This document shows, in pieces, positions 22,990 to 33,611 of a stretch of 64,000 nucleotides of DNA. The translations under genes and the position numbers were made by a program. The DNA is from Jacaranda mimosifolia (lineage: Eukaryota > Streptophyta > Magnoliopsida > Lamiales > Bignoniaceae). Where the stretch lies: contig CM032123.1 of the NCBI GenBank assembly GCA_018894105.1, forward strand, positions 29,303,744-29,367,743. The letters run 5' to 3'. Within the stretch, counting starts at the first letter, position 1, and each line of letters opens with the position of its first letter. Below the pieces are notes generated by a model, which saw only the letters and a program-made list of their open reading frames with translations, did no database searches and was not told where the DNA came from.

Positions 22990-23670
22990 TATGTATTTCC
23001 AAACATATTATGTGAACATATTCTGTTTATGATATTCTCTTTGCAAGTATTGATATGTGTCTTATACTTGATGTTGGGACATATGTACTTCATTATGGCA
23101 AATATATACTTGATTTCCAATGAAAATTTACTAAAAGTTGCAAGTACAAATTGTCCGAGATAATAGTGCTTTTGTACTTCATTAAGAGATATTTATACTT
23201 GATTTCGGGACATATATACTACATCATGGCAAATATGTACTTGATTTCCAGTGAAAATGTACTAATAGTAGCATATACAAATTGTTTGAGATATCAGTTC
23301 TTTTCTACTTCATTAAGGGAGATTTATACTTAATTTCGGGACATATGTACTTCATCATGGTAAATATGTACTTGATTTCCAATAAAAATGTACTAGTAGT
23401 TGCATGTACAGATTGTCCGAGATATCAGTACTTTTGTACTTCATTAAGGGAGATTTATACTTAATTTTGGGACATATGTACTTCATTATGGCAAATATGT
23501 ACTTGATTTCCACTGAAAATGTACTAACAGTTGCATGTATAGATTGTCCGAAATATCAGTGCTTTTGTACTTCATTAGGGAAGATTTATACTTGATTTCT
23601 TGATTTTTGTACTTCATTGTGGCAATTATGTACTTGATTTCTTGATTTTTGTACTAGTATTGATGAACTT
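22990..23670 (+). repeat. 131-bp tandem array downstream of the transposase
   Basis: Unit starts at 23151, 23282, 23413 and 23544 (TTGTCCGAGATATCAG type), exactly 131 bp apart, with partial copies at both ends. Units contain TTTGTACTTCATTA and TATGTACTTGATTTCC. Because 131 is not a multiple of three, successive units give overlapping short open frames that are not genes. Confidence 0.93.
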
Positions 23671-25140
23671 GAGTTTCGTTCCATGTTTTTCCATTTATTA
23701 ATTGATAATAAACAAACAAGACTCTAAAAATATGTGTAATGTTTAGTATGGTATGAATACGAAATGTTAAAATATTTAAGTGATAATACTAGCATTCAAC
23801 GAATTAAGTTATCATTCGCAACAGTATAAAGTATACTTATGCATTCAAAGTTGTAAATACATGAGCATTTGACGATCATACCCATCCTACAACCCGTACA
23901 AATGTGTACTTCACTTAGTCTGATAGTCTAAAATATTATACTTAAACTTCACTATAATTATTATAGATTAATTATTCAATTGCACAAAGGGTACTTTAAC
24001 ATAATTTTATATATACTTTGTTTGTTCTATATATGCATTTTATTTATATTGAAAATATACTACCAGAGCATGAACAGATGCGTGAGATAGTACTTAACTA
24101 AGGGAGATTTATACCTGATTTTAAGGCATATGTACTTCATTGTGGCAATTATGTACTTGATTTCTTGATTTTTGTACTAATAGTAATGAACTTGAGTTTT
24201 GTTCCATGTTTTTCCTTTTATTTCTTGGTAATTAACAACCAAAACTCTAAAAATATGTGTAATATTTAGTATGGTATGAATACAATAATGTTAAAGTATT
24301 TAAGTGATAACCACTAGCGTTCAACGAATTAAGTTATTATTCACAGTAGTGTAAAGTATACTTATGTATTCAAAGTTGTAAACACATGAGCATTTGACGA
24401 TCATATCCATCCTACCACCCGTACAAATATGTACTTCACTTGGTCCGATAGTCTAAAATATTATACTTAAACTTCACTATAATTATTATATATTAATTAT
24501 TCAATTGCACAAAGGGTACTTTAACATAACACCAGATATTTGTACTTGATTTTCCTCAGATTGTACTGAACCTCACTGCAATTTTAATGGACCTTACTTT
24601 GGATTCGCACAAAGTATACTTCAAAATAACAACATATATACTTTGTTTGTTTGATATTTGCATTGGATTTTCCGTATATTGCACTGAACCTTACTTTAGT
24701 GGAGCTACAACTTTAATTGATCATTTGCACAAAATATACTTCAAAATAACAATATACGTACTTTGTTTGTTTGATATTTATACTTGATTTCTCACATAAT
24801 ATACTAAACCTCACTACAATATTTCACTATAATCGATCATTTGCACAAAGTATACGTCAAAATATTAATATATGTACTTTGTTTGTTCGATATTTGTACT
24901 TGATTTCCCGCATATTGTATTGAAACTTACTATAATGCAACTACAACTTTAATCGATCATTCACACAAAGTATACTTTAAATTAACAACATATGTATTTT
25001 GTTTGTTTGATATTTGTACTTGATTTCCTACATATTGTATTGAACCTCATTACAATGGAACCACAACTTAATCGTATATATACTTCGATTGTCTGACATT
25101 TGTACTCGATTTTCGATAATTTGTACTGAAGCTATTGCAA
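23600..25140 (+). repeat. Approximately 400-bp direct duplication followed by a 119-bp array
   Basis: About 23600-24000 is repeated at about 24120-24530, offset about 523 bp (shared AACTTGAGTTT, AAAAATATGTGTAAT, CATGAGCATTTGACGATCAT). From 24540 a second array repeats GCACAAAGTATACTTC near 24608, 24728, 24843 and 24962 (spacing 115-120 bp) with ATATGTACTTTGTTTGTT. No coding signal. Confidence 0.88.
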
Positions 25141-25224
25141 CTTACATAAAAAATAACCTCGCTACAACTTTAATACTTTAAACTAACTTCCAATGTCAAT
25201 AAAATTCAAAGTTGAGCATTTTCA

Positions 25225-28200
25225 TGACTTAGAAAGTTGTATGGCATATGTGCACAAACTACATCCATGGAGCATTTTTCATCATACCTCCAAAAATACA
25301 TGATATCTCTAGCAAAATATTATGTCCAAAGCCATACAAAGACACCACAATCTACTGACCTCTATTGTTGTCTGCTCCTTCATACTTCCATGCTTTCGTC
25401 CACACGACATCCCAATGAAAGCTTTAGGTACTGAGAATAGAAGGCAACCTACAAAAATATTGATCAGTTATTGACTCTCTACTTTTTGAAGAAATTTTCA
25501 GGAAAGGAAGCAAACTTACAATGGCATTAGCCGTCGGGTTGTATCAGAGGGGCATTATTGAATTCATTAGCATGAAAGAATGGGTTGAAGTGTCGAGGAC
25601 AATCAAGAACTAGTTATAGTTTTGATTAATCGATATCATTATGTAAAGACACCTATTTACAACATCTAATGTGATCTCTTCTAAATCTTTATGGGTGAAA
25701 GAGTTCAGTCCAGATGTGAACTCATGAAATTCTTCATCTCTTATATCTTGAATGTTGTATCCCTCGAGTCAGGATAATATATCAGCTTATGAAGTATAAA
25801 ACAAACGGTTAGTCTTACTTATAATGTGAATTAAATTAAGTTAAGAAACCACCACATACCTGCGCTATCATGGACATACACCATACATTATGGTGACACT
25901 CTTTCCTAAAACATGGATTATATAATATCGACATGTAGCACTCCAATATGTGACCAAAAAAGTACTCCCAAATAACAGTTCGTAAAGGTATCCTCTCTCT
26001 AGAATGTATTTTTCTCCTTCCCAGACAGTTACCCTACACAAGTATAGGTTTTAATGGTTAGTTCAGACACCAATTTATTAAAAAGAAAAATCATAAGCAA
26101 ATTTTGTTACCTAAATTTATCTCTATGGAGAAAGTTGTCGATGACTTCTCGCTCTTTTTCTGGAATATCATCCCGACCTTTATAATCAGTCGTTCCTTTA
26201 TAATGATCAAGCATTATAATCTTTGGGGTGCTTGATTCATCTCCTATTTAGATCAGGCTAATGTCTTTTGTCTCCTGGAGTACAACATTAGGTATAAAGT
26301 ATTAAACATTAAAGTACAAAATATCAGCACATTAAGTACAAACACCAATAATGAAGTATAAGACATTAGCACATTAGGTACAAAATAACAACTAATGAAG
26401 TACAAAAGATCATCACATTAAGTACAAATATCAACTATTGAAGTACAAAAGATCAGCACATTAAGTACAAATATCAACTAATGAAGTATAAAATATCAGC
26501 ACATTTAAGTACAAATATCAACCATTGAAGTACAAAATATCAGCACATTTAAGTACAAATATCAACAATTGAAGTACAAAATATCAGCACATTAAGTACA
26601 AATATCAACTAATGAAGTATAAGACATCTACACATTTAAGTACAAATATCATCAACACATTTAAGTATAAATATCAACCAATGAAGTATAAGACATCAGC
26701 ACGTTTAAGTACAAATATCAACCAATGAAATATAAAATATTAGCACATTAAGTACAAATATCAACCAATGAAGTATAAAGTATTAGCACATTAAGTACAA
26801 AATATCAATCAATGAAGTATAACATCAGCACATTAATTACAAAATATCAATCAATGAAGTATAAAACATCAAATCATTAAGTACAAAATATAAATCAGTG
26901 AAGTACGAAATAACAACATATTAAGTAAAAATATCAATCAATGAAGTACAAACAGATCAAGTATAAATACTAGCAAATTGAGTACAAATATCAACAAATG
27001 AAATATTAATAGATTTAGCTCAAGTTGTAGTACAAATATCAACATATTACACACAAACATCAATAGTAAAATATTAATACATTAAGTAGTTTTCAGCACC
27101 TTCTTCTATTCTTGTTCTTGGTCCTTTTTTCCATGAGGACGACCTCTTTTTGCCACTTTTCTTCTGCATTTGGTTGCTGTGGTGCTCAGGGTATGGGGTG
27201 ACAAAATCTATTGCTTTCCTTTTTGGCTTCATATCATCTCAATTTCGCACATTTGTAACAATCGATGACATGACATTTGCTACTTCAATTTTATAGATTC
27301 TTCGAACTCTGCTTCATGATTTGGTGCATGAAGTTTTATGGTCAAAGAGATGATAAGAGATATGGGATCATGACGGTATTTTACTCGACTTTCTTCATCC
27401 AAACTATCTTGACCTTCATCACCAACACCATCATCAATACTTAAATCATTTTTTTTTTTTCATTTTTCTTCCCTGAATCATCCCTTTCTTTCTCTGCATC
27501 ATCCACCAAATCATGCTCCTCCCTATATATATACTCATTACCTTCATCATTATGCTTCCTTTCATCAGTCCTATTCTCAGTAACATTTTCCTCACAAGCA
27601 TGCTCTTTGATTGTCACTATCTCTAATTCAACAAAATTTCCCTTCAATGATTGAATTTCTTCATCTTTCACTGTAATAATTTTTTCAAATGTGGTATGAT
27701 CACAAATATGTACTTCAGTGACAACACCAGTGGCAACCTCTATATTCTTAATTAAAACTACCAATTCTAACTCCTCTGGAGCAGGATTGAGGGCTACAAC
27801 CTATTACAATGAAAATAATTATCAAAGAAAATAATAATGAATTATTACCATATCTCTTTTAATTTGTTTTAATTTATTCTTGACCTCCTTTACATTATTT
27901 GGGAGCTTGCTATCCTTCCATCGGTAAAAGCATGGAAAATCAAACAAACTTTTTGGTGAATCCAGTGACGGGATATGTTTGTAAATCCATGCCTATCATT
28001 CATAAATGGAAAAATTATACTCACATAAATATAAATATAATCAATGTTATTAGTAAAATGAAAATCACTTACCATCAAACTTATTGTGCACCCATCAAGG
28101 TACTTCTTCTTGCTACTTTCTTCACCTACTCCTCCTACATGGTTCCTCATATCTTTGATAAGAAAGTTGTATGTAGCTATGCCTCATGCATACAAACCAA

Positions 28201-28720
28201 TTCTTTACAAATTGTCCAAGTATGGTAGGAAAAATTGTGGAGTCCAATAATTAGAGGTCGCAAATAGAAAATAATTAAAAACTAAAAGTATATACAGCCT
28301 ACAAAAATCATTTAAATCATCTCTATCCTTATATACATAATCCTCAAACATTTTTGCTATTTCAACTCTAGTTATACTCTTCAACTTTCTCGAAAAAAGG
28401 CAGTCAATAGATAAAGACTTCATTGTCAAACTTATATCAACTAATTGCCCCACATGTGTCAACCATAAAACCATAGAAAATTCGGCTGCAGAAAATGGAA
28501 CTTCAACCCCCTCCGCAAAGATAAATGATAGATTTTTTGCTTCAAACCTCCTAAGTATAGCTTCAAGCCGAATGAAGCTAGAATTTGACTTATGCATATC
28601 TATTTATATATAAAATGGAGTCTTTTTTAATGCATCAAAATGTTTTGACCCCATCTTGGATTTCACATTCTCTAATGTAGTATGAAAATATTAGGGGGAA
28701 ACAACGAGAGCAGACCTCAT
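25225..28720 (-). pseudogene. DUF1985 / ULP1-like cysteine peptidase (C48) gene carried by the MULE
   Basis: Reads right to left from an ATG at 28720. The N-terminal DUF1985-like region spans 28720-28220 (RLEAILRRFEAKNLSF, VPFSAAEFSMVLWLTHVG, DLNDFCRLYILLVFNYFL). Next come KDMRNHVGGVGEESSKKKYL, an intron (donor ATG/GTAAGT near 28070), and WIYKHIPSLDSPKSLF with FPCFYRWKDSKLP, then a donor at about 27850. An acidic linker lies at 27764-27400. The ULP1 core lies at 26280-25225: KEREVIDNFLHRDKF, WEYFFGHILECYMSILYNPC, FLIVLD near 25600, and DCGVFV at 25352-25335, which holds the catalytic Cys. The His expected just before FLIVLD is not His here, and a stop sits beside it. Family role: SUMO-type isopeptidase; here a pseudogene. 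Confidence 0.82.
26290..27080 (-). repeat. About 44-bp tandem array inside the ULP1-like gene
   Basis: About 17 units of the type GAAGTACAAAATATCAGCAC followed by ATTTAAGTACAAATATCAAC on the plus strand. Spacing is 40-46 bp. It lies between the acidic linker and the peptidase core of the minus-strand gene, so probably in an intron. On the minus strand it shows the same GTACTT/TACTTCATT core as the arrays to the left. Confidence 0.9.
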
Positions 28721-28759
28721 TATGTCTTGCAATTGCTGCAATCAAATATAGAAAAATTA

Positions 28760-29125
28760 ATATATACTACCACTTATAGAAATATGTATTAAAAGATTGA
28801 ATGTTTTGTACTACAATTACTTGTAAAATGTACTTTCCATAAATAGATTATATACTACCACTTATAGTAATGTGTATAGAAATGTTGAATATTTTGTACT
28901 ACAATTGCTTGTAAAATGTAATTTATATAAACAAATTATACACTACCACTTATCATAATGTGTACTGAAATGTTGAATGTTTTGTACTACAGTTCCTTAT
29001 AAAATATACTTTATATAACATATTACATACTACCACTTATAGTAATGTGTACTGAAAGATTGAATGTTTGTACTATAATTCCTTATAAAATGTACTTTAC
29101 ATAAAAAAAATTATATACTACAACT
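28760..29125 (+). repeat. 88-bp tandem array (four units)
   Basis: TTGAATGTTTTGTACTACA-type starts at 28797, 28885, 28973 and 29060, with CTACCACTTATAGTAATGTG in each unit. It lies just upstream (minus sense) of the ULP1-like coding region. Confidence 0.9.
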
Positions 29126-29674
29126 TCTAGATAACTTCATCGTATAATTTCAGTTATAAAAAATATAAATTCCAAAAAAGTGAAGTATAACTTTCATGCC
29201 TTTCAAGTACAAATCAAAGATTTTCAAATATTACAACAAAAATCATATATATAACAAATAGGTTCAAGTTTTGAACAACTAAAAAAAGAGTTCGAACAAA
29301 GAAAGATGAGAAAATTTACCTGCAAAACTTGTAAAATTGAAAAATCACGGACCTTTGAAAGAAAGCAAAATCCACGAAATGAGAAGCAGAAAACATATCT
29401 TTGTGTCCTTTGTTCTCTTTCTTTTGTTCTTCGCTCCTTGTTGACGCTCTTGGTCATCCCATCTTCACAGAGTTGCAGAGAAGTTTTTTTTTTTTCCTTG
29501 TCATGTCAATTTTCGTTTCTATTCTCTTGTCTCTTTGCGCCCTTTTGTTTGGCAAAGGAGAATTGGTTTTTGAAAAAAAAAAAAAAAGGCATGCTTCTTG
29601 AAGAAAAGTTGTCATTGTTTGAGTGGGGTGGAAAAACTGCCCATTTGCTGGTTTTTTTGTTGTTTTGGTTAGGT

Positions 29675-29773
29675 ACAAGGGTATTTAAGTCTTTTTCAAA
29701 GATATGGGGAGTGATTCCTAAAGTTTGTGAAAAAGGAAGGAGTTTAGTGTTTAAAAAAATAAGTGGAAAGTGT
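29675..29773 (-). repeat. Right terminal inverted repeat of the MULE
   Basis: Reverse complement pairs with 18824-18930 (see that entry). The open frame that crosses it on the plus strand (29306-29794) is low-complexity and not a gene. Confidence 0.7.
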
Positions 29774-29800
29774 AAATTGAAAGTAGGAATATAGATTTTA

Positions 29801-31910
29801 TCTTAATTAATACATAAAAGAAAACATACTAAATTATTTGTATATTTGTGTTTAATGAAATATTGATAATTTTTTATGATTAAGTTAAATATTGAAGATT
29901 AATTATTAAATTATAATAATTTACATAGTATAAATATGTTATTAGATAATTTTAAAAGTGATAGCAAATACATAAGCAAAGGTAAATACATCTTACTATG
30001 TTGACGGGTAGTTAACAATTTAAATTCTCAAGTATTATAAAAATTATTACTATGACTTCTGCATTCCTGATGAAATCATACTAAGGATTCTTCATATTTC
30101 AAATAAAATAGTGATTATATATTATATTAGATATATATTTCATATAATAATTCAAAAGTATTAAATAAAAATATTTTTCTCCATCATTTATTACCTTCTT
30201 TATTTTTTTTTAAGAGTTTAATGAAGTTATATAAATTATCTTAAAAGTTTAAAATTTTCAAATGAAATATACATTCTATTTTATTAAATAATAATTTTTT
30301 TGAAATATTAAAAGATATTTTATTTATTTAATTAGACATAAAATAAATATTATTAAAAATAAAAATATTCGTTTTTAGTGCACCAGACACATCATGAGAG
30401 ATTTTACTTATATGAAGAGACATCAATTTTGAGATTTGAGAATAATTTATAAATTATTTTAAAATTTTGTTGGTGAATAAATATTGCAAGATTCACTTAA
30501 ATTTCATTGTTTATTCAAGTTCTTCGTTATTCATATATCATGACATTAAAATATCAAATATTTATTAGATAAAAAAATACACTTTTCAAGCCTTGTGAGA
30601 AATAATGAAAATAAAGTCAAGAATAAGAAAAATATGTTTTTAATTAAAATTCATAAAAATTAGAGTTTGAATTCTGAATTTTATTTAATAAAATTATTTT
30701 GACACATTTATTTTTTAGTTTGATATTTTGCGTAAAATTTTCATGATCACAAATATGAAAATAAATAAGTAAATAAAAAGTTTGCAATTTTAATTTTAAA
30801 TAAAAAATTCAATTGGTGGTAAATATGATGAAAAATTCATCAAAAAATAATGGACAAATAAATTTTGGATAAAAGTAACAATAATCAACAAAAGAAAAAT
30901 AGATTAAAAATAATCACATAATTTATATTTCTTATTTCTTTTAATATTCATAAGTGACAATCATAGTTTTTTTAGTTTCTATAATCGATATTTTGGCAAG
31001 TTAAAGTTAGTTATACTATAAATTAAGATTTCAATTTTTTTTTCTTTATTTTGTAAATTAGGTAATTCAAATAAGAACGATTTGTGAAAAATAATGATAT
31101 CTGATCATATTTTTTTCTAAATATGTAAATTAATCTCTATTTTGTATAATGTTTACTTGTTAAATAATTTAACACAATGTTCATCTTTTATTTTAATTGT
31201 ATTTCTGTAATGCAATAAGTTCTTGTATTCTCAATATTATCCATCATTTTTCATCTTTTCAGGCGTTATATCTTTTATTATTTATTTGAATTGTTTTAAA
31301 TTTACTGTGTTTTTTTCTATTATGAAAAATATAAATGTCTTTGTATTTTTATATTGCAATTTTGTAGATGTGATGGGGCTGAGATAAGCATGATTTTTTT
31401 TTTTGTCTTTGATATTAATACACTAGGATTTAGTGAAATTCATTTTTTTTTCCTAATGTTATAACCATGGATTTTATTAAAAACTATCCCATGAATTAAA
31501 TTCATTTTTACAAAAAATTAAATATTATAAGTAAACTTATATTTTTAATTATAATTAGTTTAGCTCGTGCATAGTACGGAACACATACTAGTATAATAAT
31601 ATAGATAAAAGAAGCTTTCGCCAACCAAAATACAACAAATTGGTGTACTAAATATATAAATAATGCTTAAAAAAGCATGCAGATAAGCTAAATAGTAATA
31701 ATAAGAAGAAAAAAAACCCCTTTTTTTTGGATTAATAAATAAATCACAGTATATGTTTTAATATGAAATTAAAGGATTGTTAGTTTATGTTTTCTTTTCT
31801 CTTTTTTGCTATCTAAAACCCAAAATGTATCTTTTTTAGCTTTATTTCTTTAAAAATATTATTTACTTTTATTTTTAATCTTTTCCATATCACGTTCACT
31901 AAAAAATCAA
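29801..31910. other. Very AT-rich intergenic stretch, no gene seen
   Basis: Long runs of A and T, no open frame with recognisable content, no RNA gene recognised. Near 31561 a short TAGCTCGTGCATAGTACGGA followed by ATACTAGTATAA resembles the worn end of a plant non-autonomous DNA transposon, but I found no partner end. Confidence 0.6.
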
Positions 31911-32352
31911 GGCTTTGTTTGGATGTGAACTTCCAATTCATTCTTCAACTCTCAAAATTTAAACAAACAAACATTACATATTTCCCAATCTCACTCCAAA
32001 AATACAAAATTTATTTCCCAAAATATCCATACTATTCACATTTCCAACTCATTCCCCATAGTTCCAATCAATTGTCTTATTATTACACATATATACACAT
32101 ATTACTACTCATACAATCTATATATACACATATATAAATAATTTTAAAATACTCATTTCACTCCACCAACCCAACAAAAAAGTTATTGATGTGACATCTC
32201 GTTACTTCCCAAAACACAAACAAATAAATAATTTTCTCCAAATTCATTATTTACCTATTACAAAAAATACAAGCAAACAACCATTACATTCCCCAACTCC
32301 GCTTCACAAAAACCATTTTGGAACTATCCTCAATTCGCAACCAAATAAAACC
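31911..32352. mobile_element. MITE candidate (about 440 bp)
   Basis: The left end GGCTTTGTTTGGATGTGAA and the reverse complement of the right end, GGTTTTATTTGGTTGCGAA, agree at 14 of 19 positions. No coding capacity. The GTTTGGATG-type end is common in plant hAT/Harbinger-related MITEs. No clean target duplication is visible, so this is tentative. Confidence 0.45.
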
Positions 32353-32555
32353 AAATAAAACAAGATTTGATATTATTAATAAAATCTTATTAAATTTCAA
32401 AAAATTGGATTATGTGATTATAGACAAAATCTTGAATTCCACTTAAAACTTTGCATTCCATTTTGGTCAAACCCTAAAGCAGAAATCTCATTTTCCCATC
32501 AACAACATTCTCAGTACACTTCACTCAATTAGATTGCCAGCATAAAATATACTGG

Positions 32556-32604
32556 TATATGTGTGTGTGTGTGTGTATATATATATATTTATATATATAC
32601 ACAT
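32556..32604. repeat. Compound (GT)n(TA)n microsatellite
   Basis: An alternating GT run followed by a TA run, about 1.05 kb upstream of the transporter ATG and possibly part of its promoter. Confidence 0.9.
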
Positions 32605-33611
32605 CACATGCAAGCACGTTGGAGTAGCTTTATTATCAATTCAAGAGTATATTTGCCTGTGAGGATCTGAAGGAGACTGAAAAATCTCGCAAAAAGTCGG
32701 TTTCATTCCTTTATTAGCTTTACAAAGAGGCATGTCTTCTATTCTACTTTGTATGATCAATGTATGTGTAGTTCGTTGTTGTTTTTGTTTTATTTTATAT
32801 TTTTTATGATGTGATTTTGAATTGTGGATTTATGTTGAGTTGGGTTTGATGCTTTTCTGTGGTTAGATCTGTAATTTGCTGAGAAATTGATGGTGGATTT
32901 GTGCAATTCAACACGATCTGGGCAAATTTGGGGCTTTGGTTGATTTTAGATCTGATTGTGGTGGAATCCAGTTGAATTTGGAATTGTGGAATCTAAAATG
33001 TGTTTTGATGCACTTGATGAGAAAATCTCATGATTTTGAACTTTGGACAAAAGGGAATTTTTTTTTTTTTTTTTAATCTCCTGATTTGTGAATGAATGTG
33101 GTGCGTTGTTCAGTACTTAATTAGTGCGCCATTGATTTGCAAAATTAAATGCCCACTAAATTTGATGGATTTAATGTGTAATCTGAATGTTATCTGTTGA
33201 AGATTGGAAGTTTTGGAGGTTCTACAGTCTTTGTATTGATAATTTTTCTTTGAGTATGTGATAAAGTGGACATAGATGTTATATATACTCTCTCCTCTAC
33301 AGAAAGATGTAGCATTGTTTTTCTATTGCAGAAAGATCCTAATCTAATTTGCAGAACCAAAAAAACATCCTTATGCGTATAACAAGTTGCTAGTCTCAAA
33401 TGCTTTTATGAGCTGGCTTTTCATTGCTGTTACTAGAGTAAATGAAGAATTTTGTTAGTTGGATTGTTTGTTCTGATCCAAGTGTGCTTGTGCAGGAAAC
33501 TTGAGTGAAAATCTTGGATTGGATGCGGTGGTGCGATTATAGGTTTATGTCCTAGCTGGGTATATTTTTTCAACCCTTGGGCAGTTATAATAGGAATAAG
33601 GAAAAGGGAAA
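32605..33611 (+). promoter_or_regulatory. Promoter and 5' untranslated region of the transporter gene, probably with a leader intron
   Basis: No open frame with gene-like content. A good splice acceptor (CTTGTGCAG ending at 33495) lies 117 bp before the start codon, which suggests an intron in the 5' leader; the donor is not certain. A TA-rich segment at 32577-32600 could supply the core promoter. Exact start site not determinable from sequence alone. Confidence 0.5.

Larger units (their letters stand above)
18800..29800 (+). mobile_element. Composite Mutator-like element (MULE) with ULP1-like cargo
   Basis: About 11 kb bounded by degenerate inverted repeats (18824-18930 and 29675-29773). 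Inside are a MULE transposase pseudogene on the plus strand (19363-22849), a DUF1985/ULP1-type peptidase pseudogene on the minus strand (25225-28720), and at least five different AT-rich tandem arrays. Capture of ULP1-like protease genes by plant MULEs is established (the Kaonashi group in Arabidopsis). The exact ends and target duplication are uncertain because the ends are worn. Confidence 0.8.

Noticed and set aside
23151..23595. Three similar 60-63-codon frames one after another
   Set aside because: They are exactly 131 bp apart and overlap; they are the same repeat unit read in shifting frames, not a gene family.
29306..29794. 162-codon plus-strand frame with Cys and Lys runs
   Set aside because: Low-complexity T and A runs, overlapping the right MULE terminal repeat and lying antisense upstream of the ULP1-like gene.
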